Origin: Dyadobacter tibetensis Y620-1
GTDB taxonomy: Bacteria > Bacteroidota > Bacteroidia > Cytophagales > Spirosomataceae
NCBI RefSeq assembly: GCF_000566685.1
Contig: NZ_AZQN01000001.1
Coordinates: 1-64,000 of the forward strand
DNA: 64,000 nt
Direction: 5' to 3'
Shown here: positions 26,120 to 36,083 of the stretch, in pieces
Position numbering within the stretch: the first letter of the stretch is position 1
Layout: every line of letters starts with the position of its first letter
Position numbers and translations under genes: made by a program
Notes under the pieces: model-generated
Seen by the model: only the letters and a program-made list of their open reading frames with translations
Told to the model about the DNA's origin: nothing
Databases searched by the model: none

Positions 26120-26980
26120 ATGTCTAGAAAAATTTTAAGTTTGGTAATGCATTTCGGGATCTTTTCAATGGCCGTGGCGCAGCCAGCACCACCCAAAGGG
26201 TTTAAATGGGTAAAAAATGAGGCATTTTCTGATGAGTTCAATGGAGAGAAGTTAGACGCCAATAAATGGCACGATCGCTCTCCCTATTGGAAAAACGGCC
26301 GTCCACCTGCTGATTTCAGAGCCGAAAATGTCTCTGTAAAGGATGGTATGTTACAGATTAAAAATGAGGTTCTGGATCCGGCGGAGGGTGTGTACAATCT
26401 CACGGGAGGAGCCGTAGCTTCTAGAAGCAGTGACGCCTCTTTTGGTTATTATGAAGCCCGGATGAAGGCTTCTGGTGTGTCAATGTCGTCAACATTTTGG
26501 TTAAAGGCGCCACGTCATCAGGTTGGTTGTAAGACTATTCAGCAAGAATTAGACATAGTAGAAGCCATAGGAGGAGCCAAGAAATTCGCCGCATTCAAAT
26601 ATAAAATGAAATCTAACGCTCATATTTTTAGAACTGATTGTGAGGGTAATAAAATGGAAACCTTATCAACGCCAGGAGAAACAGACCTAGTTGCCGCCGC
26701 TGACAGTATGTTTCATGTTTTTGGTTGTTGGTGGAAGGATGCTAATACTTTGGATTTTTACTATAACGGCCAATATGCTTTTACTATTAAGCCTGATACT
26801 ACCGAGAGTAAAACACCCTTTGATACACCAATGTATATGCATTTAGTTACAGAAACTTATAATTGGGAAACGCCTCCTACACCAGAGGAATTGGCGGATA
26901 AGACCAAAAATGTCACCTATTATGATTGGGTACGAAGCTATAAACTGGTGCCGGTCGATGTAAAGAGTTGGATAAATTAA
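26120..26980 (+). CDS. GH16 agarase/porphyranase-type endo-hydrolase
   Basis: This 286-residue exported enzyme (signal peptide to about residue 20, MAVAQ) is a compact GH16 jelly-roll. The catalytic ELDIVE holds nucleophile Glu143, Asp145 and acid/base Glu148. NEAFSDEFNGEKLDANKW near the start and NVTYYDWVRSYKLV at the end match GH16 agarases and porphyranases. It should cut internal beta-1,4 bonds of agar-type galactans outside the cell. It is a paralogue of the GH16 at 47701 (shared SDEFNG, GRPP, SSTFWL, YYDWVRSY). The next gene is a GH2, 380 bases downstream. Confidence 0.9.
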   Translation: MSRKILSLVMHFGIFSMAVAQPAPPKGFKWVKNEAFSDEFNGEKLDANKWHDRSPYWKNGRPPADFRAENVSVKDGMLQIKNEVLDPAEGVYNLTGGAVASRSSDASFGYYEARMKASGVSMSSTFWLKAPRHQVGCKTIQQELDIVEAIGGAKKFAAFKYKMKSNAHIFRTDCEGNKMETLSTPGETDLVAAADSMFHVFGCWWKDANTLDFYYNGQYAFTIKPDTTESKTPFDTPMYMHLVTETYNWETPPTPEELADKTKNVTYYDWVRSYKLVPVDVKSWIN

Positions 26981-27359
26981 GCATATTTCCATTTAAGGAT
27001 TATTTAAAGCTAATAGGTCCTAAGATCTCATTGAATATCCTTTATAAGGGTATTCAATGTTAAATATCAGAATTTTGCAAGTATTACAAACGAGATCAGC
27101 CAGAGATATGGACACAAAAGCCTGTCCAAGGGAAAGGGCCATGCCTCGGGGGCTGGCAGGACGGCTCACAGAATACTCCATGATGTGTCGCCGATTAATC
27201 GCCCACTCGGATCATATATATATTAAAACAGGTCCTTTCGTATGGTCATAAAGTAGGAGGTACTATTCCGATGACCCGGATATGCAAGCTGAAGAAAAGG
27301 TATTTCGGGTATAATACTACAATGGAGGTAGTATTCAATTTTTAACCAATTATATTAAA
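26981..27359. other. Intergenic region between GH16 and GH2
   Basis: This 379-bp gap has a terminator-like hairpin at 27031-27057 and otherwise no supported gene. The short open frame at 27057-27251 shows no protein-like features. The GH2 promoter is expected near the right end; none was assigned with confidence. Confidence 0.5.
27031..27057 (+). terminator. Hairpin after the GH16 gene
   Basis: TTGAATATCC and GGGTATTCAA form a near-perfect stem around a 7-base loop, 50 bases after the GH16 stop. There is only a short T-rich tail, so termination may be partial. Confidence 0.5.
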
Positions 27360-29876
27360 ATGAGAAAAATTCTTTTACTCATATCAGTACTTTGCTGGTG
27401 CATTTCGGTCATAGCGCAGCCTCAAACCAGTAGCTTTAAAGAGGGAGAGACGCAGGTAGTGCGCGACCTCTCGGGGTTCCGTTGGAAGATGAAGATGATG
27501 CTCCCTGGTCAGGGTGAAAAAGAAGGTTTGAATAAACTGCCACCAGAAGATATAGAAACCTTGGTATGGAATATCGCTCAGGTGCCTGGGGATGTATATA
27601 CCGATTTATGGAAGAACGGGATTATTGAAGATCCTTATTTTGGCAGGAATGCCTCAAAAGCTCAGTGGGTTGGGCAATATGAATGGTGGTATGCTACCCA
27701 ATTTAACGTGACCGACGACTTGGCAAATAAGTTTGTAGAATTAGAATTTGCAGGTGTAGACTACAGCTGTGATATATGGCTTAATGGTCATTACTTAGGC
27801 CAGCATCAAGGAGCATTTTCATCTTTCTCCTTTGACGTAACGGCTCATTTGCGTTCATCTAAGAAAACCCGGGAGAGTAGTAATATGCTGATGATCAGAC
27901 TAAATCCCCCTCCAAAGGTCAATGCTCTTGTAGCGGGGAGAAAAACACCCTGGTTTGGAGATTATTGGAGAGATATAATCCCTTTTGGTATCACCCGGCC
28001 AATCAGACTACGCAGCACAGGGGCTAGTAGTATCAAGGACATCTATGCCAAAACGACTCTGCGCAAAGATGGCAAAGCCACGGTAAACCTGGAATTGGAA
28101 ATCAATAATACTACTACCAGCCCGCTTCATATAACTGCTTTAGGAGAAATTACTGGAGAGAATTTCAAATCAGCGATTTATAGTAAAAGCACATCCATAC
28201 GGTTGAAGCCCGGGCTAAATAAGGTAATTCAGAGTTTCGAAATTCCTGATGCTAAACTCTGGTGGCCATGGGATCTTGGTGAGCAGAACCTTTATAAAGC
28301 TAAAGTCTCTATAACCCAGCAGGGCTCCAGTCATGATTTCGCCGAAACTACTTTTGGAATCCGCGAAGTAAGGATGCAATGGAATCCAGGTTTTACCAGG
28401 GATGAAGTCAGTTTTCCCCGCACTACGACTATTAATGGTAAGGTTCATTTCATTCGCTCTGCTTGTTGGGGAGGGCCACCGGATATATTTGTGGGCCGCA
28501 CTTCGGTTGCAGAATATGCTCAATTAATCGACCTGGCGAAAAAGGCGAATATGAATAACATTAGAATATTTGGCTGGCACCCTCCAGAAATTCCTGAATT
28601 CTATGAACTCTGCGACCGGGCTGGGATCACTGTCTGGCAGGATGTTATCCCTTTTGGTACCGGAAATATACCCTCTGATAAGGCTTTTTTAAACCAGGCT
28701 ATTCAGGAAGGAATTTCGGTAATTAAGGAACGAAGAAACCATCCTTCTCTCATCATGATGGAAGGGGGAGAAGAGATGATGCTCCGAACCAGAGATCCTA
28801 AATTTACCAGAGCTTTCCTGGAACAATTTGGAGATAGCCTACAGAAATATGTGGACCTGCCCTATGTTCCGGATTCTCCACTTACGGACGAAGCATCGCT
28901 GGAGGCAGGCTTTAAGCCAAAGGAGGCGGTGCATGCTTTGGGTTATTTCTATAATATGGGTAATTGGCTTATGGAAGATTGGTTCAAATCCTTAGATTAT
29001 CCGATTGTACCCGAACTGGCTATAACCTCGGTTCCTGCTGTAGAAAGTCTGAAGAAATTTATTCCCGAAAATGAAATGTGGCCCCCAGGACTAAGTTGGG
29101 GCTATCATTGGGCTGATTTGGATAAGTTGCGCATGCAGAATTTTGATGCCTTCGGGAGTGAAAAAACAGGCTCTCTGGATGAATTTGTAAACGCTACCCA
29201 AGATGCACAAGGCATTATCTTTCAGTTGTCAGTAGAGCATTTCAGACGTAATAAGCCTCGGCTTAGCGGCATCTCCTTATGTCATTTTATTACTTATTGG
29301 CCTGATATGAAATGGGGAATAGTGGACAATTATCAGGTGCCAAAACGATCCTATGATTATGTTAAAAAAGCTTACCAGCCACTTTTGGTCAGTCTTAATT
29401 TTAACAAACGACGCTGGCAGTCAACAGAATTGTTTAAGGGAGAGATCTGGGTGGTAAACGATTACTATAAAAACTTCCCTAATACTTCAGTCGAAATTGA
29501 AGTGAAAAATGATCGGAAAGAACAGATTTATAAGCATCTCTACAAGTTGGGAACCATAGAGGAAAACAGCGCAAGGCAAATGATTGAAGTGGACGAAAAG
29601 TTCCTTGATAAGGTGAATTCTGAATTTTATGTAACGCTCAAACTGATAGGAGATCAGGGTCAGGAGCTATCCACGAACGACTATTTATTTCTAATAGGGG
29701 ATCAACAGGAGGCGTCTAGAACATTTAAGGAAATGGGCAAAACGATGAAAAAACATATTTCCAAATATGGAGCGGGTAATTATTTTGAATATTTCCCGGA
29801 TCTGATGGGGGAAGGGGAGCAAAAAATCAACAGTGATTTAGATATTCCAAGGGCAAGAGGATTCGAACCGAAATAG
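27360..29876 (+). CDS. GH2-family beta-glycosidase (beta-galactosidase/mannosidase type)
   Basis: The 838-residue exported protein (signal to SVIAQP) has the GH2 layout: N-terminal sugar-binding jelly roll (about 40-220, LEFAGVDYSCDIWLNGHYLGQHQGAF), immunoglobulin-like domain (about 220-340), TIM barrel (about 350-700) and a C-terminal beta domain. GGEE near residue 470 supplies the acid/base Glu and PELA near residue 549 the likely nucleophile. In this locus it probably removes beta-linked D-galactose from agar or porphyran oligosaccharides. The overall look is closer to the mannosidase-like GH2 branch, so specificity is uncertain. Confidence 0.85.
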   Translation: MRKILLLISVLCWCISVIAQPQTSSFKEGETQVVRDLSGFRWKMKMMLPGQGEKEGLNKLPPEDIETLVWNIAQVPGDVYTDLWKNGIIEDPYFGRNASKAQWVGQYEWWYATQFNVTDDLANKFVELEFAGVDYSCDIWLNGHYLGQHQGAFSSFSFDVTAHLRSSKKTRESSNMLMIRLNPPPKVNALVAGRKTPWFGDYWRDIIPFGITRPIRLRSTGASSIKDIYAKTTLRKDGKATVNLELEINNTTTSPLHITALGEITGENFKSAIYSKSTSIRLKPGLNKVIQSFEIPDAKLWWPWDLGEQNLYKAKVSITQQGSSHDFAETTFGIREVRMQWNPGFTRDEVSFPRTTTINGKVHFIRSACWGGPPDIFVGRTSVAEYAQLIDLAKKANMNNIRIFGWHPPEIPEFYELCDRAGITVWQDVIPFGTGNIPSDKAFLNQAIQEGISVIKERRNHPSLIMMEGGEEMMLRTRDPKFTRAFLEQFGDSLQKYVDLPYVPDSPLTDEASLEAGFKPKEAVHALGYFYNMGNWLMEDWFKSLDYPIVPELAITSVPAVESLKKFIPENEMWPPGLSWGYHWADLDKLRMQNFDAFGSEKTGSLDEFVNATQDAQGIIFQLSVEHFRRNKPRLSGISLCHFITYWPDMKWGIVDNYQVPKRSYDYVKKAYQPLLVSLNFNKRRWQSTELFKGEIWVVNDYYKNFPNTSVEIEVKNDRKEQIYKHLYKLGTIEENSARQMIEVDEKFLDKVNSEFYVTLKLIGDQGQELSTNDYLFLIGDQQEASRTFKEMGKTMKKHISKYGAGNYFEYFPDLMGEGEQKINSDLDIPRARGFEPK

Positions 29877-29922
29877 CAGATTCTACTAAACATTTATATA
29901 TGGAAAAATAACTTAGAAAGTA

Positions 29923-29957
29923 AAATACCAACTGTGTTTGCAGCACAGCTGGTATTT
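29923..29957 (+). terminator. Hairpin between GH2 and susC
   Basis: AAATACCAACTGTG (29923-29936) pairs with CACAGCTGGTATTT (29944-29957) with one mismatch. There is no long T-run. It could be a terminator, an RNA-processing site or a susC leader stem. Confidence 0.5.
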
Positions 29958-30032
29958 AAGTCCAGATGTATGTACTAACATATGCTCTGTGACTCCGTGT
30001 TCATTTATACAATTAAACATCATTTCAAAAAT

Positions 30033-33000
30033 ATGAAAAAGGTCAACTCGTACCTAATGCTATGGGTCAGATATTCAGCGATTCAGTTGCTGCTGGTGAT
30101 ATTATCCTTTGGGGTTCTGTCAGCCGCTGTCCCACCCACTAAAGAATTATTGGAGAAAAGAACCGCCCTAGAAATCAGGCAAAAAAAGTTATTAGCAGTT
30201 AATGGAAATAGGGAAAGTATTCCGCCGGCTCATACCAGGTCTACTTCCGATAACACCTTATATCCACTAAAGCGTACCGAGCAGAATCGAAATCTGCAAC
30301 TTATTTCAGGGATTGTTACGGATGAAAAAGGAGAGGGCCTGCCTGGAGTTAGTATTCTGGTGAAGGGGACCCAGGTAGGGACGACCAGTGGCGTAGATGG
30401 TAGCTACAAATTGGACATGCCGGAAGGGAAGTCCATTCTGATATTCTCGTTTGTTGGATATGTCAGTCAAGAGCTTAATGTAAGCACTACCAAAAACTAT
30501 TCGATCTCCCTGGCCTTAGACACGCAGACCTTGGAAGACGTGGTTGTGATAGGTTATGGTACACAAAAGAAGTCAGATGTAACGGGCTCGGTAGCCACCG
30601 TTTCAGGGAAGGATATTGTGAAGACAACGGCCCCAGGTATCGATCAGGCTTTACAGGGCCGTCTGGCAGGGGTTACAGTGACAGCCAATTCAGGGAGTCC
30701 AGGCAGTGCAGTCACGGTCAAGATCCGAGGGGTAGGCACTGTGGGCAATTCGTCCCCACTGTATGTAGTGGATGGAGTGCCGCTTAGCAGTATCCTGAGT
30801 TTGAACATGCAGGATGTGGAAAGTATTAATGTCTTGAAGGATGCATCGGCTTCGGCCATTTATGGATCACGAGCCGCTAATGGAGTGGTGCTGGTTACAA
30901 CCAAACAAGGGGCCAATGGAAAGCCTCGTATCAGTTATAGTGGAAGCATAGGTATTCAGCAAAGTTGGAAAAAACTGGATGTTCTCGATGCGAGCCAATG
31001 GGCGACTTTATATAATGAGGCGACTTTAAACGATGGTCTGGCCATCAACCCGGAGCTTGCCAATCCTGCTGCCTTGCCTAGTTATGACTGGACCAAATTG
31101 GCGTACCAGAATGGGGTGATTCAGAATCATCAATTGTCGGTATCAGGAGGATCGGAGAAGGGTAAATATTATCTTTCCCTCAACCAGCTAAAACAGGAAG
31201 GGATTATAAAAACGTCGGGATACGAGCGTTTAAGTGTCCGTAGTAATAATAATTATTATCTCAACGATCGGATAGAGGTAGGGAGTAGCTTGTCTTATTC
31301 ACATGCCTCCCGGACTAGTTCGGGTGGGGAAAGTGGTATAGAAATTGACAATCGGCTCGCTTATCAGGGCTATGTCATGGATCCTGTAACCCCGATCTAT
31401 AAGGAAGATGGAAGTCCGAATACTAGCCCATATAGAACCAATTCCATCTCTCCATTGGTACAGATGAATTATAATAAGACAGAGTCATTCGAAAATTACC
31501 TCTACGCCAACGGATTCATCAAGTTAGACCTGGGTAAAGGTCTTTTCCTACGTTCGAATTATGCGGTCACCAGAGGAGAGAATTTTGGTGATAATTTCCT
31601 CCCAGCATACTTCGCCTCTGGATATCAGAGTCGTAAAGTCAATACCTATTCCTCAAATCGTGCGGTTACGACCTATAACGTATGGACAAGTACGTTAAAC
31701 TACTCCGGCCAGTTTGATGCACATCATCTAGATGCCATGTTAGGATATGAAACCCAGTCGAATAAGTATAATTTTATTACGGCCTCAAGAAACGATATTC
31801 CGACCAGTATTTCCAATCCCACGCTGGGGTCGGGTAATATCGGATCGGCTAGCAATGGTGGTACGGCAAACCAATCGGAGCTGATATCCTTTTTTGGGAG
31901 GATTAATTATAATTACTCAGGTCGTTATTTTATCACTGCCAATTTAAGAAGGGATGGGTCTTCTCGTTTTGGACCGAGCAATAAGTGGGGGCTATTTCCT
32001 TCGTTTGCCGCTGGATGGGACATCAGCAATGAAAAGTTTTTTAACTCCAAATTGATTAATTTACTCAAGTTAAGAGGAGGTTATGGGGAAATCGGAAATC
32101 AAAATTTTGCCGATTATGCATACTTTCAGACTATAGCAACTGGAAGTAATGTAACTTTTGGCTCCCCCGAGATATTGAATCCTGGTCTCGCACCACAGTC
32201 ACAAGGCAATCCCAAGCTCAAATGGGAAACGGTCAAGTCTACTAATGTGGGGATGGACCTGGGGTTGTTTCAGAACCAACTGAATCTAACGGCCGATTAT
32301 TTTGTGAAATATACCACTGATATGATCTTGCGACTTCCGATCGTGGACATAATCGGTCTGGTAACGCCTCCATATCAGAATGCGGGGAAAATGAAAAATA
32401 ATGGTTTAGAAATTTCAGCAAATTATAGAAAAGAATTCGGAGCGCTGAAACTAAATTTAGGTGGTAACATCTCTTTTATCCGTAATAAAGTCTTAAACTT
32501 AGGACCTGCCGGCAACAGCATTCAGGTAAAGGGCCTTATTAATTATGCACCCATTGGAATCACCCAGGTGGGCGGATCGGTAGGTTCATTTATTGGCTAT
32601 AAGGCAGACGGACTATTCCAGACCCAGGACGAGATCGATAATAGCAGTCAGCCTACGGCCAAGCCTGGAGATGTAAAATATGTCGATATCAATAATGATG
32701 GAGCCATTGATGGAAGCGACCGAACCATTATCGGTTCTCCGCTCCCCAAGTCTACCTATGGAATTAATCTAGGCCTAGAATTTAAGAATTTTGATCTGAG
32801 TACTCTTTTCCAGGGATCTCAGGGGAATGATATCTATAGCTTGGTTGATTACGCAATGAATGGAAATGTTACTACCAATTCCACGACCGATATCCTGAAT
32901 CGATGGACAGGACCCGGAACGTCCAATACCATACCACGACTTTCGCGAATTTATAATGGACAAAACGTTATGCCCTCTTCACGTTTCGTTCATGATGGAT

Positions 33001-33251
33001 CCTTTTTTCGTCTGAAAAATATTCAATTAGGATACAATTTTAAGCCGGAAATGCTTAAAAGCATCTATTTGTCCGACCTGCGAATCTACCTAGGGGCTCA
33101 AAACCTGCTGACCTGGACTCGATATAAAGCCGGACTTGACCCCGAGATTGGTAATGACCCTCAAGCCAATTCTCCTTTAGATTTGGGAATGGATCGTGGT
33201 ACTTATCCCCAGGCTCGAGCATTTATTATTGGTCTAAACGTATCATTTTGA
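30033..33251 (+). CDS. susC: SusC-family TonB-dependent outer-membrane transporter
   Basis: Start at ATG 30033 (MKKVNSYLMLW) gives 1,072 residues. After the signal segment there is an unusual low-complexity stretch (about residues 30-85, KELLEKRTALEIRQKK) in the place where STN domains often sit, without an STN fold being recognisable. Then come the carboxypeptidase-regulatory-like domain (GIVTDEKGEGLPGVSILVKG), VVVIGYGTQKK, plug (VDGVPLSSI, GSRAANGVVLVTTKQG) and barrel ending IIGLNVSF. It imports galactan oligosaccharides with the SusD encoded 10 bases downstream. GH2 and GH16 genes lie upstream and GH117-type genes downstream. Confidence 0.94.
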   Translation: MKKVNSYLMLWVRYSAIQLLLVILSFGVLSAAVPPTKELLEKRTALEIRQKKLLAVNGNRESIPPAHTRSTSDNTLYPLKRTEQNRNLQLISGIVTDEKGEGLPGVSILVKGTQVGTTSGVDGSYKLDMPEGKSILIFSFVGYVSQELNVSTTKNYSISLALDTQTLEDVVVIGYGTQKKSDVTGSVATVSGKDIVKTTAPGIDQALQGRLAGVTVTANSGSPGSAVTVKIRGVGTVGNSSPLYVVDGVPLSSILSLNMQDVESINVLKDASASAIYGSRAANGVVLVTTKQGANGKPRISYSGSIGIQQSWKKLDVLDASQWATLYNEATLNDGLAINPELANPAALPSYDWTKLAYQNGVIQNHQLSVSGGSEKGKYYLSLNQLKQEGIIKTSGYERLSVRSNNNYYLNDRIEVGSSLSYSHASRTSSGGESGIEIDNRLAYQGYVMDPVTPIYKEDGSPNTSPYRTNSISPLVQMNYNKTESFENYLYANGFIKLDLGKGLFLRSNYAVTRGENFGDNFLPAYFASGYQSRKVNTYSSNRAVTTYNVWTSTLNYSGQFDAHHLDAMLGYETQSNKYNFITASRNDIPTSISNPTLGSGNIGSASNGGTANQSELISFFGRINYNYSGRYFITANLRRDGSSRFGPSNKWGLFPSFAAGWDISNEKFFNSKLINLLKLRGGYGEIGNQNFADYAYFQTIATGSNVTFGSPEILNPGLAPQSQGNPKLKWETVKSTNVGMDLGLFQNQLNLTADYFVKYTTDMILRLPIVDIIGLVTPPYQNAGKMKNNGLEISANYRKEFGALKLNLGGNISFIRNKVLNLGPAGNSIQVKGLINYAPIGITQVGGSVGSFIGYKADGLFQTQDEIDNSSQPTAKPGDVKYVDINNDGAIDGSDRTIIGSPLPKSTYGINLGLEFKNFDLSTLFQGSQGNDIYSLVDYAMNGNVTTNSTTDILNRWTGPGTSNTIPRLSRIYNGQNVMPSSRFVHDGSFFRLKNIQLGYNFKPEMLKSIYLSDLRIYLGAQNLLTWTRYKAGLDPEIGNDPQANSPLDLGMDRGTYPQARAFIIGLNVSF

Positions 33252-33261
33252 AATTAGAATC

Positions 33262-34746
33262 ATGAAAAAAAATATCATCAATCTCCGTACTTTCCTTCAT
33301 TTAGGTACCATAGTTTTGCTCTTTCTGGGCACATTTTCCTGTTCAGATAAATTAGAACTGACTCCCTATGGAGAGCCTGTGGAGCAAACCTTTTACAAGA
33401 CTGAGCAGGATGCTATCCAGGCTATTAATGCTGCCTATTACCCTTTACGTGAGCTGGGACAGGGTTGGCGTAACGATTTGGTAGTCGGGGACGTCGGTAC
33501 CGACGATGCCATAAAAGGAGGTGTAAATGTGGAGGATAATGGGGGGCTGCTGGAAAAGGAAACATATCAGCTAACTTCTGCCAACGCGACCCTCGCCATG
33601 CGCTGGAAGGCTAATTATCAAGGGATCTACTATGCCAACATCGTATTGGAGAAGATTCCAGGTATCAATATGTCGGAGGAGCTAAAGAAAAGAATCCTGG
33701 GTGAGGCCCATTTCCTTAGGGCATTTTATCATTTTGACTTAGTAAAACTTTATGGAGGGGTTCCTATTGGCGATCGAACGCTTCCTATTGATGGTAAATT
33801 CTCCCGAGCTTCGAGGGAAGAAGTGTATGCATTTGTAGAAAAGGATTTTAATAGCGCTATGGACTTACTTCCCTTGAAGAGCAAGAATACCGGTGTGAAC
33901 GTAGGAAGGGCAGATAAGGGAGCCGCCATAGGCATGATGGTGCGCGTAAGTGCCTATCAGAATAAGATGGAAAAAGTGGTTCAATATGCCAATGCCCTTT
34001 TTGCCTTAGGAGAGTACCGCCTTGCCGATGACTTTGGTAGTATCTATCAGCCCACTGGTGAGTGGGGAGTAGGTTCGATTTTCGAAATCAACTATTACCC
34101 TTCCAATGATCCAGGTTGGTTGCAGGGGCAGGGGAATCTAACCGCTACGGCGGCAGGTCCCCGAACAATTGGCGGTTGGGGATTTGGTCAATTCAAACAA
34201 AATCTGGTGGACGAGTTCGAAGAAGGTGACCCACGAAAAGAAGCATCAATCTATCTGGTAGGGGGACAGGCCTATGGTACTGGCATCTTTAATCGTAAAT
34301 ACTCCTATACACCCTATAGCAAATATGACTATGCCAAAGTTGGTTCTGTCCCAACCAATGGTCCTCATAATTATCGGGTGTTGCGTTTGGCAGACGTATA
34401 TCTGATGTATGCTGAAGCCAATTATGCCCTGGGAAATGAGTCGGTGGCTAGGGAATATGTAAACAAGGTACGCACCCGGGCGCGTGGGAACCAGCCTGCA
34501 TCCGTTCTCCCAGATATAAAAAGTACCGTTACGGGTCAGGCGCTGTTAGATGCCATTTATCATGAGCGAAGGGTAGAGCTGGCCGGGGAAGGTCTTCGCT
34601 ATTGGGATTTGATTCGGACGGGTCGTGCAGAAAAAATACTAGGTCCTCTAGGTTTTAAAAAGGGAGTTAACGAGGTACTTCCACTTCCAATTTCCGATAT
34701 CATTCTCTCTGATGGAGCATTGGTTCAAAATAATGGTTATAACTAA
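33262..34746 (+). CDS. susD: SusD-family glycan-binding lipoprotein
   Basis: The 494-residue lipoprotein (lipobox TFSC) has SusD/RagB landmarks: SDKLELTPYG at the mature start, GEAHFLRAFYHFDLVKLYGGVPI, RLADVYLMYAEANYAL and HERRVELAGEGLRYWDLIRTG near the end. It is the partner lid of the SusC transporter encoded 10 bases upstream. A perfect hairpin with a T-rich tail follows the stop, so susCD may be made at a higher level than the enzymes behind it. Confidence 0.95.
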   Translation: MKKNIINLRTFLHLGTIVLLFLGTFSCSDKLELTPYGEPVEQTFYKTEQDAIQAINAAYYPLRELGQGWRNDLVVGDVGTDDAIKGGVNVEDNGGLLEKETYQLTSANATLAMRWKANYQGIYYANIVLEKIPGINMSEELKKRILGEAHFLRAFYHFDLVKLYGGVPIGDRTLPIDGKFSRASREEVYAFVEKDFNSAMDLLPLKSKNTGVNVGRADKGAAIGMMVRVSAYQNKMEKVVQYANALFALGEYRLADDFGSIYQPTGEWGVGSIFEINYYPSNDPGWLQGQGNLTATAAGPRTIGGWGFGQFKQNLVDEFEEGDPRKEASIYLVGGQAYGTGIFNRKYSYTPYSKYDYAKVGSVPTNGPHNYRVLRLADVYLMYAEANYALGNESVAREYVNKVRTRARGNQPASVLPDIKSTVTGQALLDAIYHERRVELAGEGLRYWDLIRTGRAEKILGPLGFKKGVNEVLPLPISDIILSDGALVQNNGYN

Positions 34747-34757
34747 TCACTAATTAG

Positions 34758-34797
34758 ATTTCAGTAGTATCAATACCTGGGCACTACTGAAATTTTA
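34758..34797 (+). terminator. Terminator or attenuator after susD
   Basis: ATTTCAGTAGT (34758-34768) pairs perfectly with ACTACTGAAAT (34783-34793), followed by TTTTAT. It lies between susD and the GH117 gene start (34809), so it may only reduce read-through. Confidence 0.75.
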
Positions 34798-34808
34798 TAC
34801 CTTAAATA

Positions 34809-36047
34809 TTGATGAAAAGATTATTCTTGAATTTTTTATTGGTTTTTTGCTGCTCATATTCGCAGGCACAGGACCTTCCTGCCTTTCCTTTTAAATTGCC
34901 GGCTAAAAAACCTGATCGAGTGCTTAGTGCAGCCATGAATAGACTCTACGATCAGTATATGGCTCCTACACCCCAGGAAAATGAGCTTTATTCCCAGTTT
35001 AAATATACCGAGTTGCAAGGCTTCGATTATCATGATGGGGACGGTACCATTTCTCGTCGCGATCCTTCTAAAATTATTTTTGCCAATGGTAAATATTATG
35101 TCTGGTATACCTATAGAAATACTCCGGTCCCTCCTCAGGGCCCTGATAAGGCTAACGATACTATTCCTTCAAGTGATTGGGACCTTTCTGAAATCTGGTA
35201 TGCCACAAGTTTAGACGGATTTGTATGGAAGGAGCAGGGCGTGGCTATCAGCAGACCCCCGAAACCGCAGGTTGGTTGGCGTTCGGTAAGCACGGCTGAT
35301 ATCCTTTTTTTTGAGGGGAAATATTATCTTTATTATCAGGGATTTATGGAGATCAGCGGGAAAAGAGGGGATGATTGCCCCGTAACAGCCTCCTATGCCG
35401 ATAGCCCAGATGGCCCCTGGACCCCATGTAATAAAATAGTAATCCCGAATGGTAAGGAAGGCGCATGGGATCAGTTTTCCATTCATGATCCTTATCCTCT
35501 GATCTATAATGGAAAAATATATTTATATTATAAATCAGATTATAATGGTAAGCCTGATCTGATACGTTCTTCAGGTCTCGCCGTTGCTGACCATCCTCTT
35601 GGTCCTTTCAAGAAAAACCCCCTTAACCCTGTGCTAAACTCAGGTCACGAAACGACTCTATTTCCATTTAAAAAAGGGATTGCTGCTATGGTAATCCGGG
35701 ATGGTCAAGAACATAATACGATTCAATATGCTGAAGATGGTATTCAGTTTGAAATTGCCGCACATGTCTCACTGATGCCCAACGCTGCGGGGCCATTTAT
35801 TGCAGATGCTTTCGATAGCAAGGGCAATGGCAGGGGAATAACATGGGGCCTCTCACACTTCACTAACGCTGGGAGTCGCGGTAAACAACATTCCATTCTA
35901 GGCCGTTTCGACTGTGACCTTAGTCTGGATCTGGACGACCCTTTCATGAAAAAAACCGGCGCCTTACTCAGTCCTGAGATTCACTTTCAAAACGGACTTA
36001 ATAAAGAGCAGATGCAGCGTATAAAATCTGAAAAGCCCGGGAGGTGA
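34809..36047 (+). CDS. GH117 neoagarooligosaccharide hydrolase
   Basis: This 412-residue exported enzyme (signal to SYSQAQ) has the five-bladed propeller of GH117. GDGTISRRDPSKII carries Asp85, FSIHDPYPLIY Asp227 and NSGHETTLFP His280 and Glu281; in characterised GH117 enzymes the equivalent histidine is the proposed unusual general acid. GH117 removes terminal alpha-1,3-linked 3,6-anhydro-L-galactose from neoagaro-oligosaccharides. This fits the anhydrogalactose catabolic genes at 39322-43718. It is followed 36 bases later by a DUF5060-type gene. Confidence 0.9.
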   Translation: MMKRLFLNFLLVFCCSYSQAQDLPAFPFKLPAKKPDRVLSAAMNRLYDQYMAPTPQENELYSQFKYTELQGFDYHDGDGTISRRDPSKIIFANGKYYVWYTYRNTPVPPQGPDKANDTIPSSDWDLSEIWYATSLDGFVWKEQGVAISRPPKPQVGWRSVSTADILFFEGKYYLYYQGFMEISGKRGDDCPVTASYADSPDGPWTPCNKIVIPNGKEGAWDQFSIHDPYPLIYNGKIYLYYKSDYNGKPDLIRSSGLAVADHPLGPFKKNPLNPVLNSGHETTLFPFKKGIAAMVIRDGQEHNTIQYAEDGIQFEIAAHVSLMPNAAGPFIADAFDSKGNGRGITWGLSHFTNAGSRGKQHSILGRFDCDLSLDLDDPFMKKTGALLSPEIHFQNGLNKEQMQRIKSEKPGR

Positions 36048-36083
36048 CAAAACTTAATAGACAGAGCGTAGCTGCTTACAATT

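Noticed and set aside
27057-27251. 64-codon frame between GH16 and GH2
   Set aside because: It has no hydrophobic core, motif or promoter and starts within a terminator-like hairpin.
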